A stretch of DNA of 64,000 bases from Anoplolepis gracilipes (taxonomy: Eukaryota; Arthropoda; Insecta; Hymenoptera; Formicidae): positions 5,912,001 to 5,976,000 of the forward strand of contig NC_132985.1 in the NCBI RefSeq assembly GCF_047496725.1, given 5' to 3'. A program made the translations under genes and the position numbers. Below are positions 21,771-32,962 of the stretch, piece after piece (position 1 is the first letter of the stretch; each line of letters starts with the position of its first letter). The notes under the pieces are model-generated. The model saw only the letters and a list, made by a program, of their open reading frames with translations. It made no database searches and was not told the DNA's origin.

Positions 21771-24360
21771 TAGATTTTACATAACTGAAAGAATTCTCCA
21801 GATTTATTAAAACTAAAGGGCTTACAACATTAATCATTCAAATGAGTTAGATTCAGCTCTATTCAGCTCGATCTGCGTCTATCTTACAATATATCTGTAC
21901 CTTTATTTGTATAATTGTATAATAATAGATGTAATCACACATATAAATATGTGTGCCTTGTATACATGATTTATTGATCCTTAAATAACTAAGTATGGTA
22001 TGGTATATACAGTGGCTTAAATAAGGTACCGATGGCTTTAGGCCTATTGTTCGCTTCATTAGGCTAGTATCATGGCATTTCATTAGCTACCTCTTTCTCT
22101 TTTCATATCCTTTCTCTTGCTCTACAAATATTGTAATGAATATTAAAGCTAATGTTTCATTCCTTCTAATATATTGAAAACTTGCACCTTCTTTTTCTTT
22201 TTTTACATTATTGATCACGTGAATATTTGAACAATTCAATTATTGTGCACATGTAGAACGAACATATTTTTAGTGAGATCATCAAAACTTACAAAATTCT
22301 AATGCATCCAAAATAAACCACAGACTATCATTTAATTCGAAGAATATAATCCAAGATATTTTCTGATATAAGAATTGATCACAGTCAGATAAGCGCCCTT
22401 ATTAACATGGAAATGATAGCTAAATGAAAAACGTTAAACTAATCATTTGCGCTTATCGTCGACATAATGAGCCTTTTTTTTATCTAACAATACGTATAAA
22501 AAGTTTCTTATAATTGTTTGTTTGTGCTGCAAGCTTTCTGAGTACTTGCTGAAACATCTTAAATCTTTGGTCCTTAATAGTAGAGAGTAGCTTTAAACAA
22601 TTATTGATACTTTTACACACTTATTAATATTACATATATTTATATATTATATATAAATAGGTCATTCGATTGAAACAATGTAGTTTTTATATATTACCTC
22701 TAATCTCATTATCTGCCATAATTAAATCCCTATATATTAAATGTAACATAACTGCGCATTTTTTTAATGATTAATTTTTTTTTAATTACATGATTTTTAT
22801 GGCACTCGATTTCCTATGTATATGTATTATTAGATATATACGTATTGTATTCATTCGAAAGACCATTATTATTCAGAGAGCCTTTGCCTATACTTTAATT
22901 ATTAGCTAATATAACTAATCGTTTATTTTTATAATTTATATTATGACTGAATGATATGAGATATTTATAATGGTAACACATCGCAAGTCTTATTGCACTT
23001 ACAACTTTTGTTGTATGTCGAATTAGTAATCGTGTTAAAATAGTAAGATTAACTTTAATATAGCAATAATAATGATGATCATCCAATACATTATACTGTT
23101 GCTTGTAATTAAATTATATAGGCCTGTGATAAAATAATCTAAATGACTTTCTGAAATATATGAGCACTTTCGATATAATTAAATTAAATTGCGCGTTGAG
23201 AGAATACTTCTTTCAGCACAAAATAATATCATAATTAATGAACAGCGTAACATTTTACATTAATCAAGTGTAGGACCGTTAATTATCGTTTCTCGAGCAA
23301 TGTGCAGATCAACGATTGAAAATGGACACTCTTTTCCCATTTTATATCTTTTATACCTTAATTTACATATGGCTTATTATAGTCAATATTTTATTACTTA
23401 AACTATATCAAATGTTAGCTTCAAAAGCTAACGGATCTCGTTTCAATCATATGCAAATAATTTGATTAAAAAATATATATATAATTTTAGAAATATATAT
23501 TTACAAAAGTAATTGAAAACCTCTGTGTGTGCATCTTTTTTAGTTACAATACGTGCTACCGATGTAAAAAATTATTTAATGCATAAAATTTTACTAAATG
23601 TTGAAACTATCATTATTATTTCTATTTCTTAGTTTTCTGTTGTAAATAATAGTGTGCAAAATAATTGAAGATCTTGCATGCTCTTTTTACATCTTTAACT
23701 AAAACACAATTTCTCTTTTAATATAGCTAGAATATTTGTGCAATAATTAGCATTTGTTACATGGACATCCAGAGAACAGATATTATAAATTCAATATAAT
23801 GTGTCCAATGTAAATATGATTACTCAATGATTATCTTTATATGCAACACTCTTGCATTTCAAGTTGCAGTTTTGCTGATTTGTATTTTTTTTTCTTATAA
23901 ACGTACTATTCTTATTTCAATATTCAAATCTTAACATTTTACATAACATTTTACATCACATTAAATTTTTTACTTATTACTTCAATAATGTAGATTAATT
24001 CATGTGGATAAATAGGCATGTTGAATTAATTTAGTTTTGAAAGAAAAACTAAAATAATGAATGATTGATTTAGTTTTGAACGAGAAACTAAATTAATTCA
24101 ATACATCTAGAAAATATAAACTTTTTGTGAAAATATTCTCGGAAATTCAGCAGTAAAACTTTTATAAATAATATAAATTAACAAAAATAATGGTATTCTA
24201 TTTTGCTTTTAAATATTACTTTTCTTATTTTTTTCTTATATGTAATTAAAATTATGACTTGTATAATATATAGTATGTTATACTCAATTAAAATATGAGT
24301 TTATTCACGTCAACATTTATAAAACCTATTTATGTAAATTCATAAATTGAAACTAGAAAC

Positions 24361-24423
<63 letters not shown>

Positions 24424-24883
24424 ATGTATATATGAATCCAAAATATATAAATTAATTAAAAATAAATGTATGTACAAATTAATTTGAAGAAAATCATTTG
24501 GCGCATATGGCAATAATTCAGTTTACAGATAAATCTTGTAAAAAATTAACAATTTTATCTGTAGAATCATAAGCAAAGATATGTTAGTTATATGCGGAAG
24601 AACCTTTATAGTGTACAAATATTTTATGAATCATAGAAAACTTTTGCAAATAATACATTGCAACTTTTATACTTTTAGCTGCTGATAGAATAGCCAAGTT
24701 CATCACAAGATTCTCGGATTTCTCTTTGGTCTCATCCAAGTACATTTCTATGCTTTTGGTAAATTTTACGTAGATAGCAACATGATTTATAAATCATTCT
24801 GTTTCAAGGGCATTTCCCTAAGATACTCAGAGCTAGAGTAATGGTTGGCGTCGGTAGAGATTTCTTAATAACATACTCACATA
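21771..24883 (-). other. Non-coding stretch, probably including the Hs6st 3' UTR
   Basis: Three kilobases of AT-rich DNA lie between two converging genes with no coding exon on either strand. The minus-strand sulfotransferase ends at 24884, so part or all of this may be its 3' UTR, but no single poly(A) site stands out. It contains a TA microsatellite at 24364-24434. An 18-nt inverted repeat lies at 24021-24039 and 24084-24101 (arm TTGAATTAATTTAGTTT). Confidence 0.45.
24364..24434. repeat. TA microsatellite
   Basis: A long TA dinucleotide run with a few interruptions in the non-coding stretch downstream of the sulfotransferase. Confidence 0.95.
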
Positions 24884-27800
24884 TTACTCTGTAGTATCTT
24901 CAATGACGGAATCCCAATTAAATTCTGTAACACTTTGCCTTGATGGTAATTCACCAAGATGTTGGAATCGTTGTACGAAATGTGGATCACGATCTCTAAG
25001 CCGTTTAAATCTTTGAAAAGCGAGATTCTTTGCAAATTCGTAGAGCTCCAGATCCAGACTATTGAGCCTACGTACAGTGTCCAATTGTTCTGCGCTAAGA
25101 GTTGCCATAGTAGCTGCGCTGAGGGTAGCATTATGTTGTTCAAAGGCAACTGCAAATCGCATCTTAAACGTTTCCTCAAAGGTATACTGCCCCACCTAAT
25201 GTAATAAAATTTTGTTATTAGTGTAAAATAATATATAAATAATTTAATATTAAAACATCTATATGTATATATTTATATAATCAGTAATACATATTAATTA
25301 TTATCACACACATACATACACACTATATATATTGTTTATTCTAATATAAATATATTATAAATATTAATTAAAACAATATATTGTATCAATAACATCTTTT
25401 AATAATAATTTGAATTTTTTAATACAAATTCTCTAATAATTATATGTTATTGAATATTTTTATGCCAAGCCCATGAGCAAATATCAAGGCTAACAACATT
25501 TTAATTTATCGATTTATTATGGAGAAATCAGAATAAAAAGGGTTATTACATATGATAACTAGAAAATTTATCAATGATAATCTATTATGCTATAAAAAAT
25601 TAATATGCGACACATGTTAGTACATGATTCTATATTACATTAAAAAAAAAACATACTTTTAGAATTATCTATAATTATGTAGCATTATTTTAGCAAAAAA
25701 TGGTATTTTTTAAAAAACATATATAGAGAAAAATAACGAGTTTTTAAATATTTTTCAAGTGGACACCAAACATGGAATAACTATAATAAAACTAAGAATC
25801 TAAAGAACAGTTGGAATGGATAGTTTATAGAATAAACCTATTGCCCACAGATGTTAGAAGAAGGGAACTTGTATAAATATTTACATTAAAACGTCTATTC
25901 TTAAGCATTCAAGCCACGAACGTGATGTATAAGAATAACAACTTTATATAGTATAGCTACAATGCATATTCGTACAGGAAACTGTTGCAATTGATTTCTG
26001 CATTATTCTGCATATTAGATTAGCTACATAATATTTTAAATATATTTTATTGACTATATCGTAACATGTTTCATAGTCGATAAAAAGTTGCTTTGATATA
26101 AGGACCATTATACTGATATTATAAGAGATATTTTAACAGGAGTAACATAAATATTTATAATAATTATGATAAAATGGCAATACAAATTATGACGAATATA
26201 TTTATAAATTATTGCATACCTTCTGATATTCAGTCAACATGAAGAAAGGCATGTACTGCAAATTGTGCTTAGCACTGGCCAACATTAAACGATCTCTGTC
26301 AGTGCTGCTAAGAGTAGAATTATAGCAGCCAACTATGGACAGATCTGCCAGCATTCTAGTTTGACGATTACTCGCCAAATTGTAAGGACACGCCATAAAC
26401 TGCAAAATAAAATAATTCTATTATTTCCCAATCTATATTAACATTTCTATTTCTAATCTTTTTATTGGAATAAAATTTCGTTTCCAGTGTTTATGTGAAT
26501 AACAAGTCATAAGCACAATGCACTTATTATGAAAGAGGGCATAAAGTTATCTGACAGAAAATAAAACTACGTCCGAAATAAAAAAGGCAGGTTTTATTAA
26601 GATAAGAAACTTATCTTAATGTGTGTATTCCTAGACAACATATGAGTTATTAATCCATGAAAGGAGTCCATATTACAAGTACAAAATGAGCAAAGATACA
26701 GACTAGCTAAGCATAAGAAAAAATGCTTTTTAGCGGATTCTACAAAAAAAAAATTGTGATTACCTGTTCTAAAGTGACGTTTTTCCAACTGGAACCGTTG
26801 TAACATTGGGGTATATTTGCTTGAGTACCTCCGCACCAATGACGAGCACCTCTCCACGTAGCACCTCTTTGAACATGCTTGAACTCGGAGAGGTATCTCG
26901 CGACGGGATCTCTTATGATAGTTAGGTAAAAGTAACGGCGTTTGATGCCTTCCCCTTCAATTTTATTGAGCTCTGTGTCTACACAATTTGTCAATTCAGT
27001 CCAATCCGCGTGTAGACCGCACTTCCAGCCGGTCGAATATCGTGAAAATAACCAGTTTTCGTTACGATTTGGACGGAAACAGAAGCAACGCTTTCGTCGT
27101 CGTTGGCACGAACATGGTCTTTGTAACTCTAGGTCTCGTACCAGATGTTTTCCAAATAATGTTCCACCTTTCAACAAAATAACAATATTAGATATCTTGC
27201 ACATAACATATATTTATATTATATTAGTCTAAATTAATAATTAAAAAATTGTTTATGTGTAACGTATTCATAAACTTTAATAATTTTTATTATTTAATAT
27301 ATATATATATATATTACTTTAATTAAATATTTTTAAATTAGAATTGACACAATAGCAAGTAGTATTATAATAAGATGCACTTTAATGGAGAAAATTTATG
27401 AATACAAAGAGAAAGAAAAGATAGGATGTAAGCACATAGCATACTAAGTAACTTCACATCCCTGAATTATTCTTTCTTTCTTTCTTCTGATAGGGCCTAA
27501 GGATTGAAATATGCCTGATGAATAATGCAATAATTCAAGTGTCATACATTGGCTAGAAGAGAAGACAAGAACGTAACATTGTATTGTTTTACTTTTGTCT
27601 AAATTATACAATATATTTGGACAAAAGTAAAACAATACAATGTTACAATATTATCGTCTCTTCTAGCCAATGTGTGACACTTGAATTATTGCATTATTCA
27701 TCAGGCATATTCATATCTTTCTTTATACAAAAATTCATTCTTTATAATATCTTAATTTATTTTTTATAAAAAATAGCATTAAATTGAATTAATATAAATA

Positions 27801-28695
27801 AAAAGATATTTTTAAAATTAATATATTTTTTATTTATATTAATTCAATTTGATGTAATTTTTTTTTTATAAAGAATAATTAACATATATAATTTCTTTGA
27901 TAAAATGTATTTATATATGTATATTAATAATCATAAATAAATAAAGTGCAAAAGTGAAAAAATATAAAACTTTGTTCAGCCTAAATTTGATAAAAAAAAT
28001 TATGTTTTGATGTAAATCAATTCTGTTTAACACTTCTAGTAAATTCTTTACGACTCCAAGAAACAGACGTAACAATCAAAGATTATTTGCTCTCTCGCGT
28101 ATAGACAAAACATAGTAGAATTTATTGACGTAAACTCACCAGTTTTCTGTATATGCAAAAATACCATGACGTCGTGAGCATTTATGTCAAACTGGAAAGT
28201 GTCATTGGCGAAAACATCGTCGTAGCCGAGACTGCCCTGGATGCTCTGCAGCTTGAAGGCGGGATGCACCGAGAGCAGGCCGTTTTTGTCAAACTCGATG
28301 GACACGGAAGACAGTGCGGCGGAGCCCCCGACGATGGGGCTCCCGGACAGGCTCTCGGATACCCTGACGGATTCCTTGATCTCGCGATTGGTCAGGGCGC
28401 ACACGTGATCCGGACAGAAGTAGCCCAGGTAGACGATCCCGGTCAATGCCAGAAACAGACATACCCCGACGACGCGACGCAAGCGGGCCCTACGCGGATG
28501 CCGCGACTCCATCATCATCGTCGTCGTCGTTGTTGTTGTTATTGTCGCGGACCTTCCGTCGCATAAGTACACCTCTCGCACCGGATCCTTCTCCTCCTTC
28601 TCCTCCTCCTCCACCTCCACAGCCGACACGACGAGCACCTCGAGCACGCTAGTAGTAGCGTCTATCCTCGCATCGGCACCCGCTCGTCTGCCCAT
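24884..28695 (-). CDS. Hs6st: Heparan sulfate 6-O-sulfotransferase
   Basis: Exons in transcript order: 28140-28695, 26764-27167, 26220-26399 and 24884-25195. They are in phase and total 1,452 nt or 483 aa. The enzyme transfers sulfate from PAPS to the 6-O position of glucosamine in heparan sulfate in the Golgi, tuning FGF and other ligand signalling. It is a type II membrane protein, with a single hydrophobic anchor at about residues 75-93 (VVGVCLFLALTGIVYLGYF). The PAPS 5'-phosphosulfate loop FLHIQKTGGT is split by intron 1. GLHADWTELTNC and the 3'-phosphate motif YLTIIRDPVARYLSEFKH (near residue 267) follow, then the family block CPYNLASNRQTRMLADLSIVG. The first in-frame ATG is 28695. The N-terminus before the anchor is unusually long, with an acidic stretch and a Thr/Met codon-repeat run. 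A start at the MMM near residue 60 would give a more typical protein. Confidence 0.95.
27507..27712. repeat. Long inverted repeat (hairpin) in Hs6st intron 1
   Basis: Arms of about 95 nt (27507-27602 and 27617-27712) are near-perfect reverse complements around a loop of about 14 nt. Both arms include GCCTGATGAATAATGCAATA when read from the outer end. The shape is that of a palindromic MITE or foldback element. Confidence 0.9.
27752..27882. repeat. Second AT-rich inverted repeat next to the first
   Basis: Arms of about 50 nt (roughly 27752-27804 and 27826-27882) share AAATTGAATTAATATAAATA as a perfect core and diverge outward. It lies 40 nt from the previous hairpin, so the two may be nested or neighbouring elements. 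Confidence 0.75.
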
Positions 28696-30076
28696 TATCA
28701 CCCATTATTATGAGTCTCGCGTCGCGTCTCCGGCCTCACCACCCTCTTCTCAGTCACTCTCTTTGGAGAACGACGTACCGTCGTACACCACTGCTCGCTT
28801 ATGCGATCCGACCGTAACTACGCTCGCCAACCGAGCGTCGGCCATGACAGATGCTCTCTATCTCCGTTCTCCGCCCCCGCTCACCGTCATCCCGTCTCCC
28901 GTCATTTCCCGCGATCCGTTCATGGTTCCCTGCCGCGCGTCTGGAGTCTGGAGTTGTATATGCGTCGCTGATGGCTTTAGAAAACATAAACTTCAGATAG
29001 AAAGAACATTCTCGACGCTGTCATTTACGATGTGAAAATAAAGAGCTGCATAGAAAAAAAAAAAAGATATGATTTTACTTACTTAAATACACAATTTTAT
29101 AATAAATTTTACTTTGTAAAGATTAATTAATTAGTTAGATTTTTTATACATATTTATTTTTTATCAATTTTAACGCGAATGTTTTTTATATATATGCAAT
29201 GGGAAATTTATTGCATACACGTTTTGAAAGAATAGAAAAAATAATGAATGTGAAAAGCTCATTTAGACTATATATATATAACTCGCAAATTCAAGCTAAA
29301 ATTCTATTTACCAATTTTATATGTTATACACTGCATTTTTAAATAATCAATATATTATATGTGGCACATAAAATTATATATAAAAATTTGTCTTGAATTT
29401 TCCGCGAATTAAAGATATTAAATGGTACAAATATATCGAAAAGAAATATGAAAAATTCAATTTATTAATTAATAAAATTAATTTCACGATGTGGATTTTA
29501 TTATACTATAACCTCACCTTCTTCTGACACGAAGATTTTCTTTTTCATTTATAATTGTAATATTTCATAAAAAAAGGAGATTTCCTGTTTTTTTATTTCC
29601 TAAAAAAACAGATAAATTAGAAGAATTATCAGAAAGAAATCTAGTCTATAAAAAGTTCCTATGTCAATAATTCAGTCTTCGAAAATGTATAAACTAGATG
29701 TTAAACCGATATGTGTTTATTAGATTTGTTCGTTTGATTTGCAATTCCTACAAGTTTCTACATTCTTGAAACGAGATGGATGTATGTATATTCGAGCATT
29801 GGAGAGAAAGGCATCGAAAATTGAGTGTAGAAAGAGCAAACGAATAACAGATGATCTATGACAATTCGTAGATAAATTCATGATACAAAAATTGTAAACA
29901 CACAGGCGCGGCGCGTGGCGCGTCTGGTGTCAAGTGTCAACGCGTCGAGCATCCGGTTCGAGACTTGACCGCGGGCGCCACGCAAGTGAAATAAATTAAA
30001 TATGTAATAATAATATGAGATTGCATTTTGTGTGTGAAAAACATAAAGTATAAAGTAGGAATGTGCAAAATGACAT
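28696..30076. other. Hs6st upstream region
   Basis: 28696-28990 is GC-rich and probably holds the Hs6st 5' UTR and promoter on the minus strand. It contains an out-of-frame upstream ATG at 28705. From about 29040 to 29880 the sequence is AT-rich with nothing I can assign. A short GC-rich island (GGCGCGGCGCGTGGCGCG at about 29905) lies at 29900-29990, just ahead of the next promoter. Confidence 0.45.
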
Positions 30077-30201
30077 ATATATAAAAGTGCGAAAACACTT
30101 GGAGTAAATCGAAGCAAAGGCGATCGAGAGATAAAATCCTTTTCAAATTTAACCCTGAATATGGCGGCAAGAAATGGGAAAATTACGCGCCAGGAAAAAA
30201 G
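30077..30201 (+). promoter_or_regulatory. TATA-box promoter and candidate first exon with YY1/Pho site
   Basis: A near-consensus TATA box (TATATAAAAG, around 30078) is followed 30-125 nt downstream by an exon-like block ending in a strong donor (AAAAAAG then GTAAGTATA, exon end 30201). Positions 30158-30168 read AATATGGCGGC, an exact match to the YY1/Pho consensus AANATGGCGGC, which often overlaps start codons. The ATG at 30161 would begin MAARNGKITRQEK. Spliced to the dynactin exon at 31234, that frame stops before the dynactin ATG. The exon is thus either an alternative leader with an upstream ORF or belongs to an unidentified transcript. Confidence 0.4.
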
Positions 30202-30732
30202 GTAAGTATAATAAAATTCATTTGCATGTATCGTGATGAGATCACGATTAGATAGATTGTATGAATTATTCTTACGCATTAGTATTTATTTAATTGATAT
30301 TTGATCCGTGAAACATATATACGTATAAATATGTAGATTTAAAATTTAGAAATTTAAAATCATTGACCTGTCTGTATAATAAAGTAGTCGCATTTCCTTT
30401 TGAATGCAATTTTCAAAGATCGAAATATAATAGCGAATAATTTTATCGAACGTTTTTATGTGCATGTTTTGTAATTTGCATATAAATAATTAATATTCGT
30501 GCTCCAGATAGCGCGTAGCATATCATTTCTCAATCAATGCTCATGTGCGTAGCATAATGATTACAGAGTATAAAGCATATAATCTGAGATCTGACATTTT
30601 ATATTTTATATTTATATGCGAAAAATTATAATATGGAAATCGATTGTATCTGATATATTCCATAAAGTTGATCGTCGCATAATGAAATAATATTTTCAAA
30701 TTAAAAGTGATCACGTGGTCACGCGTGCGCAT

Positions 30733-30757
30733 TGCGCATGCGCATTGCGCATGCGCA
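30733..30757. promoter_or_regulatory. Two perfect NRF1/Ewg-type palindromes
   Basis: TGCGCATGCGCA occurs at 30733-30744 and again at 30746-30757, with further GCGC half-sites just upstream. This is the strict NRF1 consensus (YGCGCAYGCGCR), bound in flies by Erect wing. The sites lie about 80 nt before the dynactin leader donor, as expected for a TATA-less housekeeping promoter. Confidence 0.75.
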
Positions 30758-30838
30758 TGTCAAGTGAGTGACAAGAGAGATAACCTCCAAGATTCTGTCA
30801 AACATCGATTTCATCGAATTTGGATTTTTAATAACAAA
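30758..30838 (+). other. Candidate 5' UTR exon of dynactin subunit 3
   Basis: A good donor (AACAAA then GTAAGTAG) ends this block at 30838, and the coding exon downstream has an acceptor (GTATTTCAG) at 31233. No frame runs through, so it would be untranslated. The transcription start is inferred only from the NRF1 sites. Confidence 0.5.
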
Positions 30839-31241
30839 GTAAGTAGTCTATGGATTTCATCTATTATCATATAATTTATGTATCTGAATGAGAATATGCA
30901 ACATCTCAGGCAATAAAAATTAGTAAAATGGAACATTTCGTACGAATTAAAAAACATTTTGCATCTTGTTGTTCGAAATAAATATTTATTAAAAATATCT
31001 GGTAATTAATATACAGAATCGCTAAATATATATATTCTATTATTTTAAATCAATTTATATTAATTGAATTAATAAGATATACAATTTGTACGTATATTTT
31101 AAAGAGTATATTTTAAGAGAAGTAAAAAATCAATAATTGGTTCATGATTTCATGATTTATCTAGTTATTGTTATAATAAATAATGTGTAAAGAACTTTTT
31201 TATATATATTTTATGTATACTATTGTATTTCAGCTTTTAAG

Positions 31242-31811
31242 ATGTCATCCGTCAAGTTGCTAGAAGACAGAATTGCTAATTTAGAGAAGCAAGTATATGG
31301 GCTTGGTAAAACAATTAGTATCGATGATCCTGTACCACCAAACGCTATCATTGAACGTCTTCTTGAAGTCAACTCACTAATCTCTTCGGCATTATCGGGC
31401 AGAGAAAAGCCAAATGCAATTATCAAACGATTGCCAGAATTAAATAACTACCTGGAACCTGTTTCTGAAGATTTTGATATACCTGTAAGTGCTAAAGCAC
31501 AATTGCTACTGACGATGGAGCCAGAGATTATAGAGAATGACAACCTGTTAACCAAAGTGCAGGAACTCTTGCCTGTATTAGAATCAGAACGTATAAAAAA
31601 TGTGCCTGAATTAAATAGCACATTTAACAAGATATCATTGTCATATCTCAAAGCGCATGAGGATTCTAAAGAACTAAGCACTCACATACACGATCTTTTG
31701 TCTAAATATAATGCAGTCATAAGTAGTATATCAGAATCATTAATCACTTTAGATGCTGCAGTTACGGCTGCTGAAATAGCAGCTAAACCAAAAAAACAAA
31801 CAGATGATTGA
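31242..31811 (+). CDS. DCTN3: Dynactin subunit 3 (p24)
   Basis: A single coding exon of 570 nt or 189 aa, close to the ~186 aa of the human subunit. It is predicted to be almost entirely helical coiled coil. The N-terminus carries the recognisable LEDRIANLEKQVYGLGK block, aligned with LQARVEELERWVYG in the vertebrate protein. KIKYL-like and LLPVLESERIKNVPEL segments match the family pattern VNALVPMLDSAHIKAVPE. In the cell p24 sits in the shoulder of dynactin, the cofactor of cytoplasmic dynein. The ATG at 31242 is eight bases after the splice acceptor. Its leader exon and NRF1-type promoter are described separately. The subunit diverges fast, so identity rests on length, layout and these segments. 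Confidence 0.88.
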   Translation: MSSVKLLEDRIANLEKQVYGLGKTISIDDPVPPNAIIERLLEVNSLISSALSGREKPNAIIKRLPELNNYLEPVSEDFDIPVSAKAQLLLTMEPEIIENDNLLTKVQELLPVLESERIKNVPELNSTFNKISLSYLKAHEDSKELSTHIHDLLSKYNAVISSISESLITLDAAVTAAEIAAKPKKQTDD

Positions 31812-32526
31812 AGAAATAATTGTCCAATAATAATTAATTACGTAACTAATTTATTATTGATATTGTATTTTAGTGCAAGTTATGTTTAGTATCTATATAT
31901 AGTGCAAATTCAGTTTTATCAATATTTTTAATTTAATAATATTTTATAGAAGCAATTTAAAATGGAAAAAGAAAATATTGGATGGTCTGTTTAAAATATG
32001 TTTTATTTATCATTTTTATTTGAAATATAAAAATACGCATTTCGCAATGACTATGCATATGTGAACATACCGTTTAATTTCTATAACAATGTATTTTATT
32101 AAAATAGTCATATATTATATACAGTTATCCTATCTACTTAATTCTATTCATGTTCATTTCAGGAATCCTTATTTAGGATTTCTGAGACAAACGGTTGATT
32201 CGTATGTAATCAGACATATATTGTATATTATGTATTGGTGTCTCTTGTGTTAAATAATTATTTTAAATCGATATACAAAATTATATTTTGGAAATATTCA
32301 AAATCACAAAAATTTTTTTAATTTTTAGCTTGGTAATAGTTAATTTCATGTACATATAATAATAGATAGGAATTTTATTTATAAAAAGTGTGAATTTAAG
32401 AGACCCATTTCACTAATAAACTCTTATACCATATTATTCATAATAAACAATTGCTTTATACAATATTTACATAATATTTCCTTAATTATAAATCAGTTTG
32501 TAATTTTGTTATCCTTCATTTTCTCT

Positions 32527-32601
<75 letters not shown>

Positions 32602-32962
32602 TTCGTTATTATTTTTGTCATACAAAAATTTTAAGTGCTTACTTTTTCTTCTATCGTATAATAATACAGCACTTATAAATTTTTATGGAGGAGCAAAAGA
32701 AATTTAAGAATTATTTAAAAATAGGAACATGAAAATTGAAAGAAGGAAAAATATGAATATAATTAAATGTGTGCAAAAATTAAATGTGTATGACTTTTGA
32801 GCAAAGAAAGTCTAATCGAAATTTTTGTTTTGTAATATAATCTTTTTGTAATACCGATTTTTTTTCTTATTAAAGTTGCAATTCTCATTTATATATATAT
32901 AGTGTACAATATTGTTAAGTACCAGCTCCTCGTATATCTCGAGAAATCAGTATAATAATCAT
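31812..32962. other. Non-coding gap between DCTN3 and the protease homologue
   Basis: AT-rich DNA between converging genes. Plus-strand AATAAA at 32415 and 32442 could end the DCTN3 transcript. A TA run followed by TG repeats lies at 32529-32600. I see no exon or structured element. Confidence 0.5.
32529..32600. repeat. TA/TG compound microsatellite
   Basis: About 29 TA units followed directly by six or seven TG units. Confidence 0.95.

Noticed and set aside
27444..27769. Two similar ~60-codon frames on opposite strands
   Set aside because: They are the two arms of one long inverted repeat, not two genes.
29940..29985. Possible tRNA (GGTTCGAGA near 29955)
   Set aside because: The T-loop-like sequence has no matching acceptor, D or anticodon arms around it.
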